Origin: Campanula takesimana
Taxonomy: Eukaryota; Streptophyta; Magnoliopsida; Asterales; Campanulaceae
Reading direction: 5' to 3'
NCBI GenBank assembly: GCA_026119855.1
Contig: JAOWBW010000388.1
Location: 1,612,001-1,676,000 of the forward strand
Length of the DNA: 64,000 nucleotides
A program made the position numbers and the translations under genes. Of the stretch, positions 11,528-24,167 are shown piece by piece. The notes under the pieces were generated by a model. The model made no database searches, was not told the origin of the DNA, and saw only the letters and a list, made by a program, of their open reading frames with translations. How positions within the stretch are numbered: the first letter of the stretch is position 1; each line of letters begins with the position of its first letter.

Positions 11528-13965
11528 ATGGCAAACTCAAAACCTATGGCAACTGCAAACTACACTCACGTTCCGGTCTTTGATGAAGATCATTTTGACG
11601 TGTGGAAATTCAGCATATTGACTCATCTCAACTCAATCGATGAAAGGCTCCATGACACCGTCGTTTATGGACCTTATATTCCGATGAAGGCGAATCCAAA
11701 TCCACGCACAAATGCTGTTCAACCAACCGTCAAGAAACCAAGGGAAGAATGGACTGAGGAAGAAATTAGAAGAGTTGCAAATGATGGCAAAGCAAGAGAC
11801 ATTCTTCTAAGCACTCTAAGCACGGCTATGAAACAACAAGTCATGCATTGTGCTACTGCAATGAGCTATGGGATGCTATTGAAGAGCATATTGAAGGAGT
11901 CACCGTCTGCAAGGAGAACAAGAAATACGAAGTACAAAAGAGATTCAACAATTTCTCTCAACTCCCCGGTGAAAACTTGAGGCAAACTTATGAACGCTAC
12001 TGTGAAATTATCAATCTATGTATTTCACTTGGCATGAAGTTTACTAATAAAGATTTGAATGTAAATTTTCTACAAGCTTTTGGATCAAGATACCTACATA
12101 AATCTAGCGCTTTTGAAGACGCTGGAACTTTAGATGTATGGACATTAAGGAACCTTTATGCAAATCTCAAAGTTTACGAACTCAAACTTCAGCGAATTAG
12201 CGAAACTGAAGGAAAATCAAAATCTATGGCTATGGTGGCGCACAGAGAAGCTGCGCCTGAACCTGCGCCTGCTCCTGCGCCTACTCATGATGAGAAAAGT
12301 TCTTATCCCAAAATTTCTACTTCTGAGCTATTAGACATGGATGATGAAGACTTCGCTTTATTTGTGAAGAAATTTCAAAAGTTCAGAAAATTCTCAAGAC
12401 CCGGCTCAACCAACAAATTTCAAGGATCTACCAGCAAAGCTCCTCAAAAGTTTTCAAGGAGCAGTGATTCAAAAGGAAAGAAGATCTTGTTTTTTTTAAT
12501 TGCAGGAAACCCGGACATTTTGCATCAAGCTGCCCGATCCCCAAATTTGAATATATGCAGAAGAAGAGCAGCCATACTCCCAAATTCACTCCCAAGTTCA
12601 CTCGTCACAAGGGAATGGTTGCTGAAGAAGAAGCACCAGCAAATGAGCACAACACTTGGATTGAAACAGACTCCGATGAGAGCGATGAAGATTCCGATGA
12701 TGGACTCGTTTGTTTGATGGCAAATGATGATGAAGTTGATGCTTATGATTCTGATGATGACGTCTCCAAGGATGTTCCCGATATGAATGCCTTGAATAAA
12801 CCTATCAAGAAATCTGCAGGTTTTCAAGAAGTGAAAAAGAAGAAAGGACCAACCATCAGCGAGCTCGTTGAACAAGGATTTCTCACTCCGGCTCAAAACG
12901 ATGGTGGATTGTTATTCTCACGATGTGATCTTGGAGCAAGGAACAAATTGAGAAAAGGAGAATACATTAGACCACAGGTTGAACCAACTGCTCCAATCTC
13001 CAAAATCAATGATGATGAAGTGATTGCTGAACAAGAAAAATTGTTCAAGAAGGCTGAAAAGGTAATCACTAGATTTGATAGTATGAAGGAAGCTTTAGCA
13101 CTATCATGTGATGAAATTTCCCAGCTTAAGACCGAGAAATCTCTACTTAAATCTGAACTCACCCTCCTTAAGGAGCAGATAAAGAGCATGACTCCTCTTA
13201 CTGTTAAAAACACTTTTCTAACAGAACAGAACTCACTTCTTAAAGTTCAAAACGATGAATTGGTTGCTCAAATTACTGATCTTAAAAAGATTACAAATGA
13301 GTGGTCCAATTCTCGTGTCACTATGGAGAGTATATTTGAGTCCCAAAAAAGTCAGTGGTGATAAAAGTGGCTTAGGATTCTCATCAACTAGTGACAACTT
13401 TAAATGTGATGTCTGTGCTGAAAGAGATAGTGAATTTACCAACCAACAAACTTTTGAAATTCCCAAGGAAAAACATTCTAATTCAATGGGTAAAGGACAG
13501 GAAAAAGTCAAGAGACAAACATTCCATTATGTCTATCCAACGAAGCAATTTGGGAAAGCTAATGGGAAAGATATAGCTACAGATGAACCATCTCCTAGCA
13601 AAATCATTCTTGAAAATAGGTGCGCTCCTTCTCCGAGTGCTCATTATGCGCCTAAGAGCCACGCGCCTCATCGCCGTGCGCCTCCTAGCCCTATGCGCCC
13701 TCCGAGAAAAAGCGCTCCAAAATTTCAAAAGAAAGATTTTGTTAAGGCTAGTTCATCTGACCCAAAGAAGAATGCCATCCCCAAGAAAAGTAAAGAGTTT
13801 GTGAAAACTCACGTGATTGGTGGCTTTCATCATTGTTCCATTTGTGATTGTTCAGGACACAAGGCCGTGGAATGCCTTTTGCGATTCACTCCAATGCCAA
13901 AGGACGTAAAAATCCTAAGGTCAAGCAAGAGTGGGTTGTCAAAAGTTGCTAACCTTAGGACCTAA
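11528..13965 (+). pseudogene. SIRE gag, frameshifted
   Basis: The nucleocapsid/capsid protein would start at 11528 (MANSKPMATANYTHVPVFDE). The first frame runs into a frameshift near 11860 and continues in another frame through a capsid-like region (YERYCEIINLC, FLQAFGSRYLH). A CX2CX4HX4C zinc knuckle at about 12489-12533 is interrupted by an overlong T run, so its cysteines fall in another frame. An acidic and coiled-coil segment follows to 13361, then after another frameshift a basic Ala-Pro region and a second, intact zinc knuckle CSICDCSGHKAVEC (13834-13875). Two knuckles separated by a long coiled coil is a large Gag, as in SIRE. At least three breaks make it non-functional. Confidence 0.8.
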
Positions 13966-13993
13966 AAGGAATAAAGGGGACCTGCTTAAATGT

Positions 13994-16900
13994 CTATATT
14001 CCAGGTTCTTTGTTTCATGGCTGGATCTTCAAAAGCTAGAAATTATGAATGGATTCTCGATAGTGGGTGTTCAAGACACATGACTGGAGATGAATCCTTA
14101 TTAGAAGATGTCCATGATGAAAGGTCCCTCCGTAACATTTGGTGATAATAACAAAGGACAAGTTGTAGCATATGGAAAGCTCAAGAAAGACAAAGTGTGC
14201 ATTGAAAGAGTCTCACTCGTCGAAGGGCTCAAGCACAACTTATTATCCATATCTCAATTCTGCGACAAAGGATTAGAATCCCATTTCACTTCAACGCAAT
14301 GTCTTATCAAAAATGGCAAAACTGGAGCTATCTTACTCACGGGATATCGTAAGACAAATATTTATATTATTGATTTCCATAGTATGAACTCTAGTACTAA
14401 TCTTTGTTTTGTAGCAAAAAGTATGAACGAAAATAGTTGGCTGTGGCACAAGCGCTTAAGTCACTTGAACTTCAAGTATCTATCTAAACTCAGCAGGAAT
14501 AATCTTGTCAAAGGACTTCCCAAGGTTGCTGATCATCATGACAAAAAGTGCGCCGCATGTCAACTTGGCAAACAACCGAAGCAGTCATTTTCAAGCAAGT
14601 CTAATCCTTCAACTACAAGATGTTTGCAACTGCTTCACATTGATCTATTTGGACCAGTTTCCACTGCAAGTATTAGAAGAAACAAGTATACTCTAGTTGT
14701 GGTGGATGATTATTCAAGATATACATGGGTGGAGATGATGATTACAAAAGATGATTGTTATGATATTCTCACTACCTTATTCCAACTGCTCCAAACCCAA
14801 AAAGAAGATGACATCGTTAGTGTTCGATCCGACAATGGAACAGAATTCAAGAACAACGGTGTTGCTCGATATTGTGAAGATCATGGGATAGATCACAACT
14901 TTTCAACCGCCGGAGTCCCTCAACAAAATGGTGTTGTTGAACGAAAGAATAGAACGTTGATTGAAGCGGGAAAGACGATGATAACTGAAGCTAAATTGCC
15001 TAAGTACTTTTGGGAAGAAGCTATCAACACTGCATGTTTTACTCAAAATCGTTCCCTCATCAACAAACTTCACAACAAGACTCCGTATGAACTTTGGCGT
15101 GGTAGAACTTCCAACATTGCATTCTTCAAGATCTTTGGTTGCAAATGTTATATCCTCTACAACAGAAACGAACATAGAGGTAAATTCGATGCCAAAGCCG
15201 ACGAAGGTATTTTTGTTGGGTATGCCAAACACTCTAAAGCTTTTCGTGTTTTTAATAGAACTACATTAGTGATAGTTGAATCTGTACATGTTACATTTGA
15301 TGAACATTCTCTCCTTGAGCCACATTTGGCTCCAAATGTTGCTGATGATTCTATTGAGCTAAATGATACAGGTGCTCCTATTTATGTTGCGCACACTCAA
15401 GATCAGAATCTATCAACACAAGGAAATCCATCTACATCAAATGCGCCTAATTCAATGTATAATGCGCCTGGTGAATCATCTATTGCGCCTCACTCAAATG
15501 ATGCGCCTCATGATTCCTCTCACGCGCCTATTTCTACTGCTGCATCTGGTGTAAACCCAAATTTCAATTCTGAGCCAGTTCAACCCCCAAATTTCAATGA
15601 CTTTAAATCTGGTGAAGATGTACCAATTGAAGACCTTTAAGTTTCTACGACTCAACCTAACTTACCTCCTGAAATTCGTGAAGTTAGAGGTCACCCAATT
15701 GCTAATATCATCGGTGATCTACAAGTTGGTGTTCGTACAAGGAGAGCTACAAACTTTGATGCTTACACTGCTTTTATCTCTCAAATTGAACCAAAGAAGG
15801 CTGATGAAGCGCTCCAAGATCCTAATTGGGTTGTTGCAATGCAAGAAGAACTCAATCAATTTGAACGATGTAAGGTTTGGACTCTAGTTCCAAGACCAAA
15901 TGATCATGGAGTGATTGGTACGAAATGGGTGTTCAGGAACAAGATGGATGAGAATGGAATCATCACGAGAAACAAAGCAAGATTGGTTGCACAGGCTATA
16001 GGCAAGAAGAAGGAATTGACTACGATGAAACTTTTGCGCCCGTAGCAAGACTTGAAGCTATCAGATTATTTTTAGCTTACGCCGCTCACAAGAACTTCAA
16101 GTTATATCAAATGGATGTGAAGAGCGCGTTTCTAAATGGTGAACTCCAAGAACAAGTCTATGTTGCTCAACCACCTGGGTTTGAAGATTCACAATTTCCA
16201 AATCATGTGTACAAGCTCCAGAAAGCTTTGTATGGACTCAAACAAGCACCAAGAGCATGGTATGATACACTATCAAAGTTTCTCATCGAAAAAGGCTTCA
16301 CTCGCGGTAAAATCGATACAACTCTTTTCATTGCCAAACATAATGGTCATAAATTACTTGTTCAAATTTATGTTGATGATATTATATTTGGTTCTACTAA
16401 TGAATTGTTGTGCAAGCGCTTTGAGAAAATAATGAAGAGCAAGTTTGAAATGAGCATGATGGGAGAACTCACATTCTTCCTCGGGCTTCAAATCAAGCAA
16501 ATGAGTGAAGGCATTTTTATCAACCAAGCCAAATACACAAAGGACTTAATCAAGAAGTTTGGACTTGAGAACGCTAAATCATACGATACTCCAATGGCCA
16601 CCGGCAACAAACTCGACAAAGATTTAAAAGGTAAACGTGTTGATCAAACGCTCTATCGAGGTATGATTGGCTCACTCCTTTATCTTACTGCTAGTAGGCC
16701 TGATATTATGTTTAGTGTTTGTGTTTGTGCTCGTTATCAATCCGACCCTAGAGAAGCACACTTAATTGCTGTGAAACGTATTATAAGATATCTCTCTGGC
16801 ACTGTTAACCTTGGACTTTGGTACACCAAAGATTCAAACTTTAAACTTGTAGGTTATTCAGATGTGGATTATGCAGCGTGCACAATTGATAGGAAAAGCA

Positions 16901-17313
16901 CTAGTCGCACTTGTCATTTCCTCGGATATCGACTTGTGTCATGGGCAAGTAAGAAACAAGCTTATGTATATGTTTCAACAACTGAAGTCGAATATATCGC
17001 TGCATGAAGTTGTTGTTGTCAAATACTCTGGATGAAGCAGCAATTGGTGGACTATGATATCATCGAAGAAAATTGTCCCATCTACTGCGACAATAGATCA
17101 ACAATTGCGGTTTTTGAAAATCCTGTCATGCACTCAAAGACCAAGCACATCGACATCAAATATCACTTCCTCAAAGACCACGTGGAGAAAGGCAATATTC
17201 ATTTGGAACACGTGGGAACCGACTATCAAATCGCCGACATTCTAACGAAAGCACTCGACGCGAAACGGTTCATGTTTTTTAGAGGTGAAATGGGTATGCT
17301 TGAACTCAACTAA
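13994..17313 (+). pseudogene. SIRE pol (PR, INT, RT, RNase H), broken
   Basis: Aspartic protease signature WILDSGCSRHMTGD lies at 14049-14090; a frameshift follows before 14108. The integrase zinc-binding region (WLWHKRLSHLN ... CAACQLGK) and core with D in HIDLFGPV, D in RSDNGTEF and E in NGVVERKNRTL occupy 14430-15000. A TAA at 15638-15640 stops the frame before RT. RT begins at about 15839, shifts frame near 16000, and carries [16 protein letters not shown] and the catalytic YVDD motif (about 16369-16380). RNase H ends with KHIDIKYHF and ADILTKAL; a TGA at 17005-17007 replaces a codon just after VEYIAA. Domain content is complete, but at least two nonsense codons and two frameshifts prevent a full polyprotein. 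Confidence 0.88.
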
Positions 17314-18110
17314 ATTCAATATAGTTTTGTCAATACTAATGATTTTATGTTTTGTTGAGTTATGAGTATATTAGGTACAAATGTCAAATCATTTCAAAGT
17401 TTCAAGGAAACTTCCTGCGTGCCTAAACATCTCTTACGCGCCTCACCCTCCTGCGCGCCTAAGTAATTCCTGCGCGCACAGCAACTAATGCGCGCCTAGC
17501 ATCCAATGCGCTTCAAACATTTATGCGCCCTCAACCATCTTTGCGCGCCTTGATGAAGTAATGCGCCTTGACAAGTAATGCGCCCCTTCATGCGCGCATT
17601 AACTATTGCGGCTCAATCAATTCTCAAAATTTAATTTCAATGATTGAACGTATTAAATACACAAGTACCAGGTATGTTTATTCTGTTCATTTATTATAGG
17701 AATCTATGTCTTTTGACATTCCATTAATTGTTCAAGGGTACTTGTGCAATTAAATTTTTCCCTCGTTTTACGCTTTTCGAAAAATTTTATTTTCTGGGAT
17801 ATATTTCTTGCACCCCAAACTTACACCAAAATAGATGTTTTTGGTGTTTGTGCAAAAATTAGTCAAAATTGCTCATACACTTAAAGGGAAAGTGGAGCAG
17901 TTTTTCAAAAACCAAGATGTCACATCAGTCGTACTTTGTGTCATTCAGCATTTAATGCACTTCAAATCTCAAAATCCCTCATAAATGCGCCAGTCATGAT
18001 TAGCCGCCTTTTTCAAATCCCTCATTAAAGCCATCCTTTCAACTTCCCATCTTTTTAAAATTTTTGACCCATTTTTTTTTCTTTATCAGTGCAAAAATTT
18101 TAACCTAACC
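17314..18110 (+). other. Non-coding spacer after pol, rich in TGCGCC
   Basis: No ORF of note. Between about 17413 and 17610 there are about a dozen GCGCC or GCGCGCC motifs spaced 10-30 bp apart, nearly all on the plus strand. The stretch to 18110 is AT-rich and ends at the TATA box of the extra ORF. Confidence 0.7.
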
Positions 18111-18118
18111 TATAAATA
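18111..18118 (+). promoter_or_regulatory. Internal TATA box upstream of extra ORF
   Basis: TATAAATA at 18111-18118 is followed at 18141-18240 by a long CT-rich tract typical of plant 5' UTRs and then ATG at 18245. The order TATA, pyrimidine-rich leader, ATG is what a stand-alone plant gene shows. No transcript evidence is available here. Confidence 0.55.
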
Positions 18119-18244
18119 CTCATCATCACCTACCTCTCTACTCACCAACTCCATCTCTCTATCTCTCTCTCGTCTCTCTCTCCCCGTATCTCTCTCTCTC
18201 TATCTTCATTTTCTTCTTCATTTTCTATATACATTTATAAGTTT

Positions 18245-21200
18245 ATGGGTCCTAAGAAAGCCTCATCATCTACTCAAGACGAAATGGTATGAATTCTAAA
18301 CCCCTAACTCTTTAATTTTCTGAATTCTTTTTCCTTTTTTCGTCATTTTTTTGTGTGTTCTTCGGCATTTTTCAAAAACCGGATTCATTTATCCTTGATT
18401 TTTCTTGTTTCGATGATCCGTTTTCTATATCATTTGTTGGGTTGTGTTCATCTTATGATTTCGAATCTTTTGTATCCAACATTTCAACGATCAATGCTTT
18501 CTTCATTACAAATCTGGATTTTTGGTTTCAAAACTTTTCAAATTTTTCGGTTCTTCTTTTGTTCATTGTGCTTTCATTATTGATTTGTTCATGTTTTTGT
18601 TTACATATTTAGATTCCTTTTTGTCATGCGGTCATTTTGATATATTATTTGTCTGTTTTGGTGAAGTTTCATGATTTTCGTGTTCTTGGTGTTCTTCGAG
18701 CACTCAAGGGTCGTTCTTCGTGTTCTTCGTCATTCTTGCATGTTTTGGTCTCTAAAATTTTCTATCTTGTTTTCGAAAATTTGAACTTTTTAATTTTCAT
18801 TTCTTTCATTTGAATACTTGTTGTTTTGTTTTTGCTAAGTCAAAATTTTCACACAATATGCGCCTATGTACTTCTTTATGCGCCTATTTTTTATGCGCCT
18901 GAATGCTTTCTGCGCCTCTACTTGTATATGCGCCTAAATTATTCTGCGCCTAAAATCTTATGCGCCTAACTTTGTACTTAGTCAAATCTCGTTGTTTTAA
19001 TTTTTCCTTAGTATTTAAATAGAACCATAATATGCGCCTATGTTACTTTGATCATCTTATGTTTCTATGCGCCTCTCTCACTTCTAAAATCAATCAATGT
19101 TTATTTTTTCAGGACCTTGCAAATTTCAAATTAGAAGAAACTCTGATTTGTTAGAGTTATCTGGTGAAGTTGTTGGAAGAGAAATAATTGAAACCCTGCG
19201 CGTAGCTGGTCTGCTCCCTTTATTCACCATGGACCAAACTTTCTATTCTGCGCTCCTCGTGGATGAGTTCTTTTCCACTGCTGTTCTAGTGGAAATTGAT
19301 GTAAATGGACGCACTCACTACAGGATTGAGGCTCGCGTTCAAAATGTTGACGTCCATATTTCCTCGTCTGTGATTCGACACTTACTCGGTTTTCCATCTA
19401 CGGGTGAAGATCGAATTATTGGGCGTCCAATGACTTACTCTATTGATGATCAGTACAGGATGGCTGCTTCACTTCTGAATATTCCCACACTTCAAAATAA
19501 TATCAAAAACACTGAAATTCGAGATGGTGGAGAACTCTTGACTCACATTGCGCACTTGGTGGGAACTTCAATTGTTTTCAAAACCGGGAACGTGAACCGA
19601 TTCACGGTGGAACAATGGGAATACACAGCTGCCATCATGGCCAAGGAGAAGCTTCACTGGCCTCACATTCTATTCAAGACGTTGCGTGAGCAAATTGATA
19701 AGTTTGTGAAGAACAAGAATGATGGAAAGACCAGATTCCGCTCACACTGCCTTCTTCTCACAAAACTTTTTCTAACTTACCCTGAGTTAGTTAAGTTTTT
19801 GAATGAGAATCCTGAGTATAAAATCAATGATGTTCCAACGTTTGGAAAAGCGAATTTGGACCTCAAAAAGCGCAGAAAGAAGCCTTCAAAGCGCGCCAAA
19901 GGAATTCAAATCAAAACTGTTGAAGGCTTAGTTGATGAAGACACAGAATCAGACGATGCGCCAGTTCTTAAAGGCGCACCATTGAAGAAAAGCGCATTGA
20001 CAGCAAGCGCAACTCATCACGCTGATCCCTTGCCAGGCGCAGAGCAAAGCAAAGGAAAACGGGTGGTTGATGACCCTCCTCGTGCGCCTATCAAACGTAC
20101 TAGATTTGAAACTGATGAAGAGCGTGATCTAAGGCTAGCGCAGGAAGCCAGCAGACTTGAGGCTCAAAGAAAAAGAGATGAAGATTTTCAAGCCAAACAA
20201 GCTGCTGAGTCAGAGAAGCTAGAGCGCATGAAAGGCGCTGGATCAAGTATGGATATTGAGAAAAGGCCTTCTGTTCCCGCGCCTACCCAGCGCGCGCCTA
20301 CTCAACGCGCCCCCACTCCCCGTGCGCCTCCGTTCAAATTTCAACAGACCAAAGTGTCAAGAGTACAACTCCTCTCTGATTTTTTTGGCGATGATGTTTC
20401 AGACATAGAGGAACCAGTTCAGGGGGAGCAAGAGACCATCCCTCAGCGCACTCCTTCTCCAGTTGCGCCTCCACCTTATTCTGGACCAGATCAAATCACA
20501 ACGGAAACAGTTGTTGTTGAAACTGTTGATGTTGAAACTGAAGATGAATTTTAGTCTCCTACTCATTCACCTCCTCATGCGCCTCCATCTCCTATTGCGC
20601 CCCGTCAAGATGTTGCGCCCCTTCAAGATAATGCGCCCCTGTCTACCCCTGCGCCTCCTCCATCTGCTCCCGATTTGAGCGAGGTACTTTCCATTCTTCA
20701 TTCTTTGCAGCAGGGGCAAGCAAATTTAGAGCAAGGACAGACACAAATAAAGTCTCAATTTGAGCTTCTTACTTCCTTACTCACTGATCAATCTGAAGAG
20801 ATCGCTGCCATTAAGGGGGAGATGAACTCTCTCAAGGAAAAACTTTCTGCTCCTTCTCCTCCTACGGCGCAGACTCAGGTTCAACCTCATACTGATCAGG
20901 CGCAAACCACCGCTTCTGCGCCTACTTTCATACCTCAGTCTGCTGCGTCTCAATCCAACATGAACGTGCTAGTATCAAAGTTGGATGTCTTAAAAGAATT
21001 GGTCGTTACTCACTTCACTGCTGCTCACTCAAGCTCTGACAGACGCGCCGAACATATTTCTTCTGACATTATCACGGCTCAAAATGCCATTGAAGCTCAC
21101 ATTCAAATCTTAGAAGAAAATATTTCACAGCAGCAGCAAATCACTCAGTGCTCCATTGATGAATACCAAAACATCAATGTAAATCACTTAAGTTACATCA

Positions 21201-21346
21201 GAGACGGTATCACTGCCACTCACTCCAGTGTCACTGACACTCAGGGCTTAGCGAACCGTAGTCATCAGCTCGCTAAACAAATTCAGCGTTCTGTTTCAGA
21301 GATCGTTGAAGGATTGAAGGAAGATGATGCGCCTCCCAACCCTTAG
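18245..21346 (+). pseudogene. Extra 3' ORF of SIRE element (plant transposon-protein domain)
   Basis: Main frame 19097-20554, continuing in the same frame to 21346 after a single TAG at 20552-20554. A putative first exon, 18245-18286 (MGPKKASSSTQDEM), ends at a GTATGA donor; an acceptor TTTTTTCAG ends at 19112. The direct splice is one base out of frame, so either a frameshift near 19140 or another junction is needed. The N half contains a globular region (ALLVDEFF, VDVHISSSVIRHLLGFP, WPHILFKTLREQIDKFV) that matches my memory of the 'putative plant transposon protein' domain often found in SIRE-like elements. A basic stretch (KKRRKKPSKRAKG), a charged Ala-Pro region and a coiled coil (about 20675-20850) follow. 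Some authors call ORFs in this position env-like; I see no clear signal peptide or membrane span. Function unknown. Confidence 0.65.
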
Positions 21347-21855
21347 TTTCTATTTTTGATTGTAAGTTATTAGAACCTTTTTGTAATAGAATCAACTCTT
21401 TTGCGTTAGTGATTTTGTGCTTACTTGTTTTAGCACCTTTTATCTTTGTTCTATTCAAAACTTGTAATCTGTAACTCCTATACCCAAGTTTTAATGAGAA
21501 CAATGCATCACTTATTATCAAACCTTGTTCACTCAAACTCCTTGTTTTTAGAACAATGAATATTGTTTAAATTCATATGCATCATATTGAATTGTTTCAT
21601 ACTTTCATGCATTGAGTTTAAACTTGGTTTAAACAAATTTCAAAACTAAAATTCATATATCATTTTGAATGTGTTGAACTATTGTTTCTATCTTTTCATA
21701 TGTAATGTGTTATCCTTATTGGAATAGATTAGAAATCTATATCTTGGACTAGTGTGTGCATTAACTTGAGACATGAATTACCAATTTCATTCATTTGGAC
21801 ATGTTTTTATCAAGTATAATGTTTGTCCTTGATATAGTAGGTAATGGCATCAATC
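21347..21855 (+). other. 3' untranslated part of SIRE element
   Basis: AT-rich, no ORF, leading into the polypurine tract. Confidence 0.7.
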
Positions 21856-21869
21856 AAATAGGGGGAGAT
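21856..21869 (+). promoter_or_regulatory. Polypurine tract of SIRE element
   Basis: AAATAGGGGGAGAT directly before the 3' LTR; priming site for plus-strand DNA synthesis. Confidence 0.85.
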
Positions 21870-23315
21870 TATTGGGTATGCCCACATGTATCTCAGTTTT
21901 AATGTAATAGGATTTATTAGATTTGATTGATCCATCACCTAAGTTTTATTTCATGGACTTTAGACCCTCATGTAAGAAGTATTTTTACTTCATTTTTTTT
22001 TATTGTCCATTGTTATAGAATAGGCTTAGAAATAGGGCAAGAAGATCAAGATTCAAGAAATATCACTCAGTGAGTTTGAGCCGCACATATGCGCTTCCTG
22101 CGCCACGCGCCATGCGCCTTCTTCACTCGCGCCATGCGCCATTTAGAGCGCGCGCATAAGGATTTCTTTATAAGCTATGTTACGCGCCTATGCGCCCCTT
22201 GTTTTAGCGCACACATAATGTGCGCCTCTTGGCTCAAACGCGCCTTAAAGTGTTTATTCAACACTCAGTGATTTATTGAAGATTCAAAGACTTGAAGAGA
22301 ATTCAAATTGCGCCAATGATCCAACGGTGGTTAAAAGATACATATACGCCTAATCTGTTGACACGTGTCCTCAACGGTCACATTTATGTTGAGTGTCAAA
22401 ATGGCCATAATATATGCATGCTCCAATCAACGAGCGACAGCTCATCTTATCCACAAGGATTTCCAACGGCTAGTTTTTGAAGTTCACTATAAATACCCCA
22501 TAACTTCAACATTTTGAAGTTGCTGAGTTTTGCTAAGAATTTCAAGAATTTCTCTCTCAAAGCATTTATTGAAGATTTGAAGATTGCCTTCGTTTTTCCA
22601 GATTTCCTCAAGAACATCTTCATACCTTCATCCTTAGCCCAGATCTTCAAGCTATAACACTTTAGTTTCATTGTGCTCTAAATCATAAAGATCTAAAGAG
22701 CCTTGATCCTAAATTCACACACGCACCTCTTTAAGTTTGATCATTTAGATCCATCTTTTAGAGATACACCGGTTATTGTTTTGGTTTTGTTCATTCATAG
22801 AAAATTAGATCTTGAGTTAGTGTAGGAGCTCAAAAGTTGTAATTTGTAACACTCTCTCATTATATAAGATCTCCATTAGAAATCCAAGACTAACCATCTT
22901 GGTAGAGGACGTAGATCTTTCATTGATCGAACCTCTCCAAATAGCTTGTGTTATTATCTTGTCATTTACCTTCAAGTTATTATCTTCACTCACTATTTGC
23001 TTGTTTACTCATTGTAGATTGATTGAACCGAATTGTGTCGTGTTGTTATTTCATTTGCCTTAGTTCCTTATTTCAATCTCTTTGAGCCAAAATACTTAGA
23101 GTGTGTGTGCGCCCCTTTATCACACTTTGCGCCTATTTTCATTACTAAATTCCGCTGTGCATTTCACTCACTCACTTAGGCGCATTTCATAACGCTTACT
23201 TGATAAAGTGCGCATTTGCAATTGAGTTTTTCAAGGGTACGAAAAGAATTTTAAAATAGCTATTCACCCCCCCTCTAGCTATTTTTCATACCCTTGTTGG
23301 CCTTTGGGACCAACA
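21870..23315 (+). repeat. 3' LTR of SIRE-type element
   Basis: 1446 bp, aligned end to end with the 5' LTR. The first two bases are TA instead of TG. It contains a 14-bp insertion relative to the 5' LTR near 22180 (TTACGCGCCTATG region) that adds one more GCGCC motif. TATA box at 22488-22495. Confidence 0.92.
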
Positions 23316-23320
23316 GACAT

Positions 23321-24167
23321 GAAGCCTTCAAGTCGTCCTTTTGCACACGACACGCGAATGGTAGTTTTGCCATTATTGGTGCCTTGTATGTAGTATGCCT
23401 TGTATATAGAATTTACCATTTCTAAATAAGGTTCGGATTTTAACGAAATTAACTCGTATTTATCAGTAAAGTTACCAAAATGTTAAAAGCACCTGCGGTA
23501 TAAACTAAACAAAGACCTATACTCCCTCCGTCCCAAACCAAAGAGCACCGTCCCAGACCAAAGAGCACAGTTTGACTTTTTTAGTCACCTGAATCAATCT
23601 TTGACCATGATTTTATAAATATTTAGATATCTCTATACAATTCAAACAATTGTTAATGATAGTATTTCTAATAGTGAAACAATAACAATTTTTAAATTTT
23701 CTTAAAGATATTTACATATTCATAAAATTATAGTAAAAAATTAATTTAGTTGACAAAAAAGTCAAACTGTATCCTTTAGTATGAGGCAGATGGGGTATTG
23801 GGCAACTCCCAACTAGCTGGTCGATAGGAAAATGGTCGGATTTATCTAGCCTTCACTCCACACTTTTTTTTTTATGTTTTTCACGATAACAAGACACTCG
23901 ATAAGAGTATACGTCCACTTTCCTATTTGCACATAAATTAAGAAGTGGTGAAAGTGATGTAAGTGTGTGAGTATAAAAAGTAAAGTAAGAGAGAGAAAGT
24001 GAGGTATATAATAGTAAGCTAATTGGTATTGTGAGTTTAAAAGTAAAGTACGAGAGAAAATGAGTGAGAGAAATAAATATTTTTTGTCATTTTCGAAAGT
24101 GGATATATACTATGAGACAGACTAAAAAAGAAAAATGGACATATACTTTGGGACAGAAAGAGTGCTA
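23321..24167. other. Host DNA with two degenerate MITEs
   Basis: A Stowaway-like MITE occupies 23520-23797: it starts TACTCCCTCCGTCCCAAACC and ends as a diverged inverted copy (ATGAGGCAGATGGGGTA). A phrase CCGTCCCAGACCAAAGAGCAC is repeated inside it. From about 23834 to 24165 the GAGTATAAAAAGTAAAGTA-type filler and GGACATATACTTTGGGACAG end suggest a second, more eroded MITE. No gene is seen. The left terminus of the hAT element at 24.2 kb should lie here but I cannot place it. Confidence 0.5.

Larger units (their letters stand above)
10027..23315 (+). mobile_element. Full-length SIRE-type Ty1/copia element, 13.3 kb
   Basis: Complete LTR retrotransposon with a 5-bp target duplication GACAT (10022-10026 and 23316-23320). 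The LTRs are 1427 and 1446 bp, start TGTTGGGTATGCCC (the 3' copy has TATTGGG) and end GACCAACA. The primer site complements initiator tRNA-Met; the polypurine tract is AAATAGGGGGAGA. Domain order gag, protease, integrase, RT, RNase H is Ty1/copia, and the PBS, PPT, large size and an additional ORF after pol fit the SIRE (Maximus) lineage. I count roughly twenty substitutions plus several indels between the LTRs, so it is younger than many elements but clearly older than the LARD at 26.8 kb. Gag, pol and the extra ORF all carry frameshifts or stops, so this copy cannot move by itself. Confidence 0.9.

Noticed and set aside
18353..18612. Phe/Leu-rich ORFs as membrane or env proteins
   Set aside because: They lie in the T-rich putative intron, where T runs produce Phe and Leu codons.
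18245..21346. A true retroviral-type envelope gene in the SIRE element
   Set aside because: No signal peptide, cleavage site or membrane span was seen; only the position after pol is env-like.
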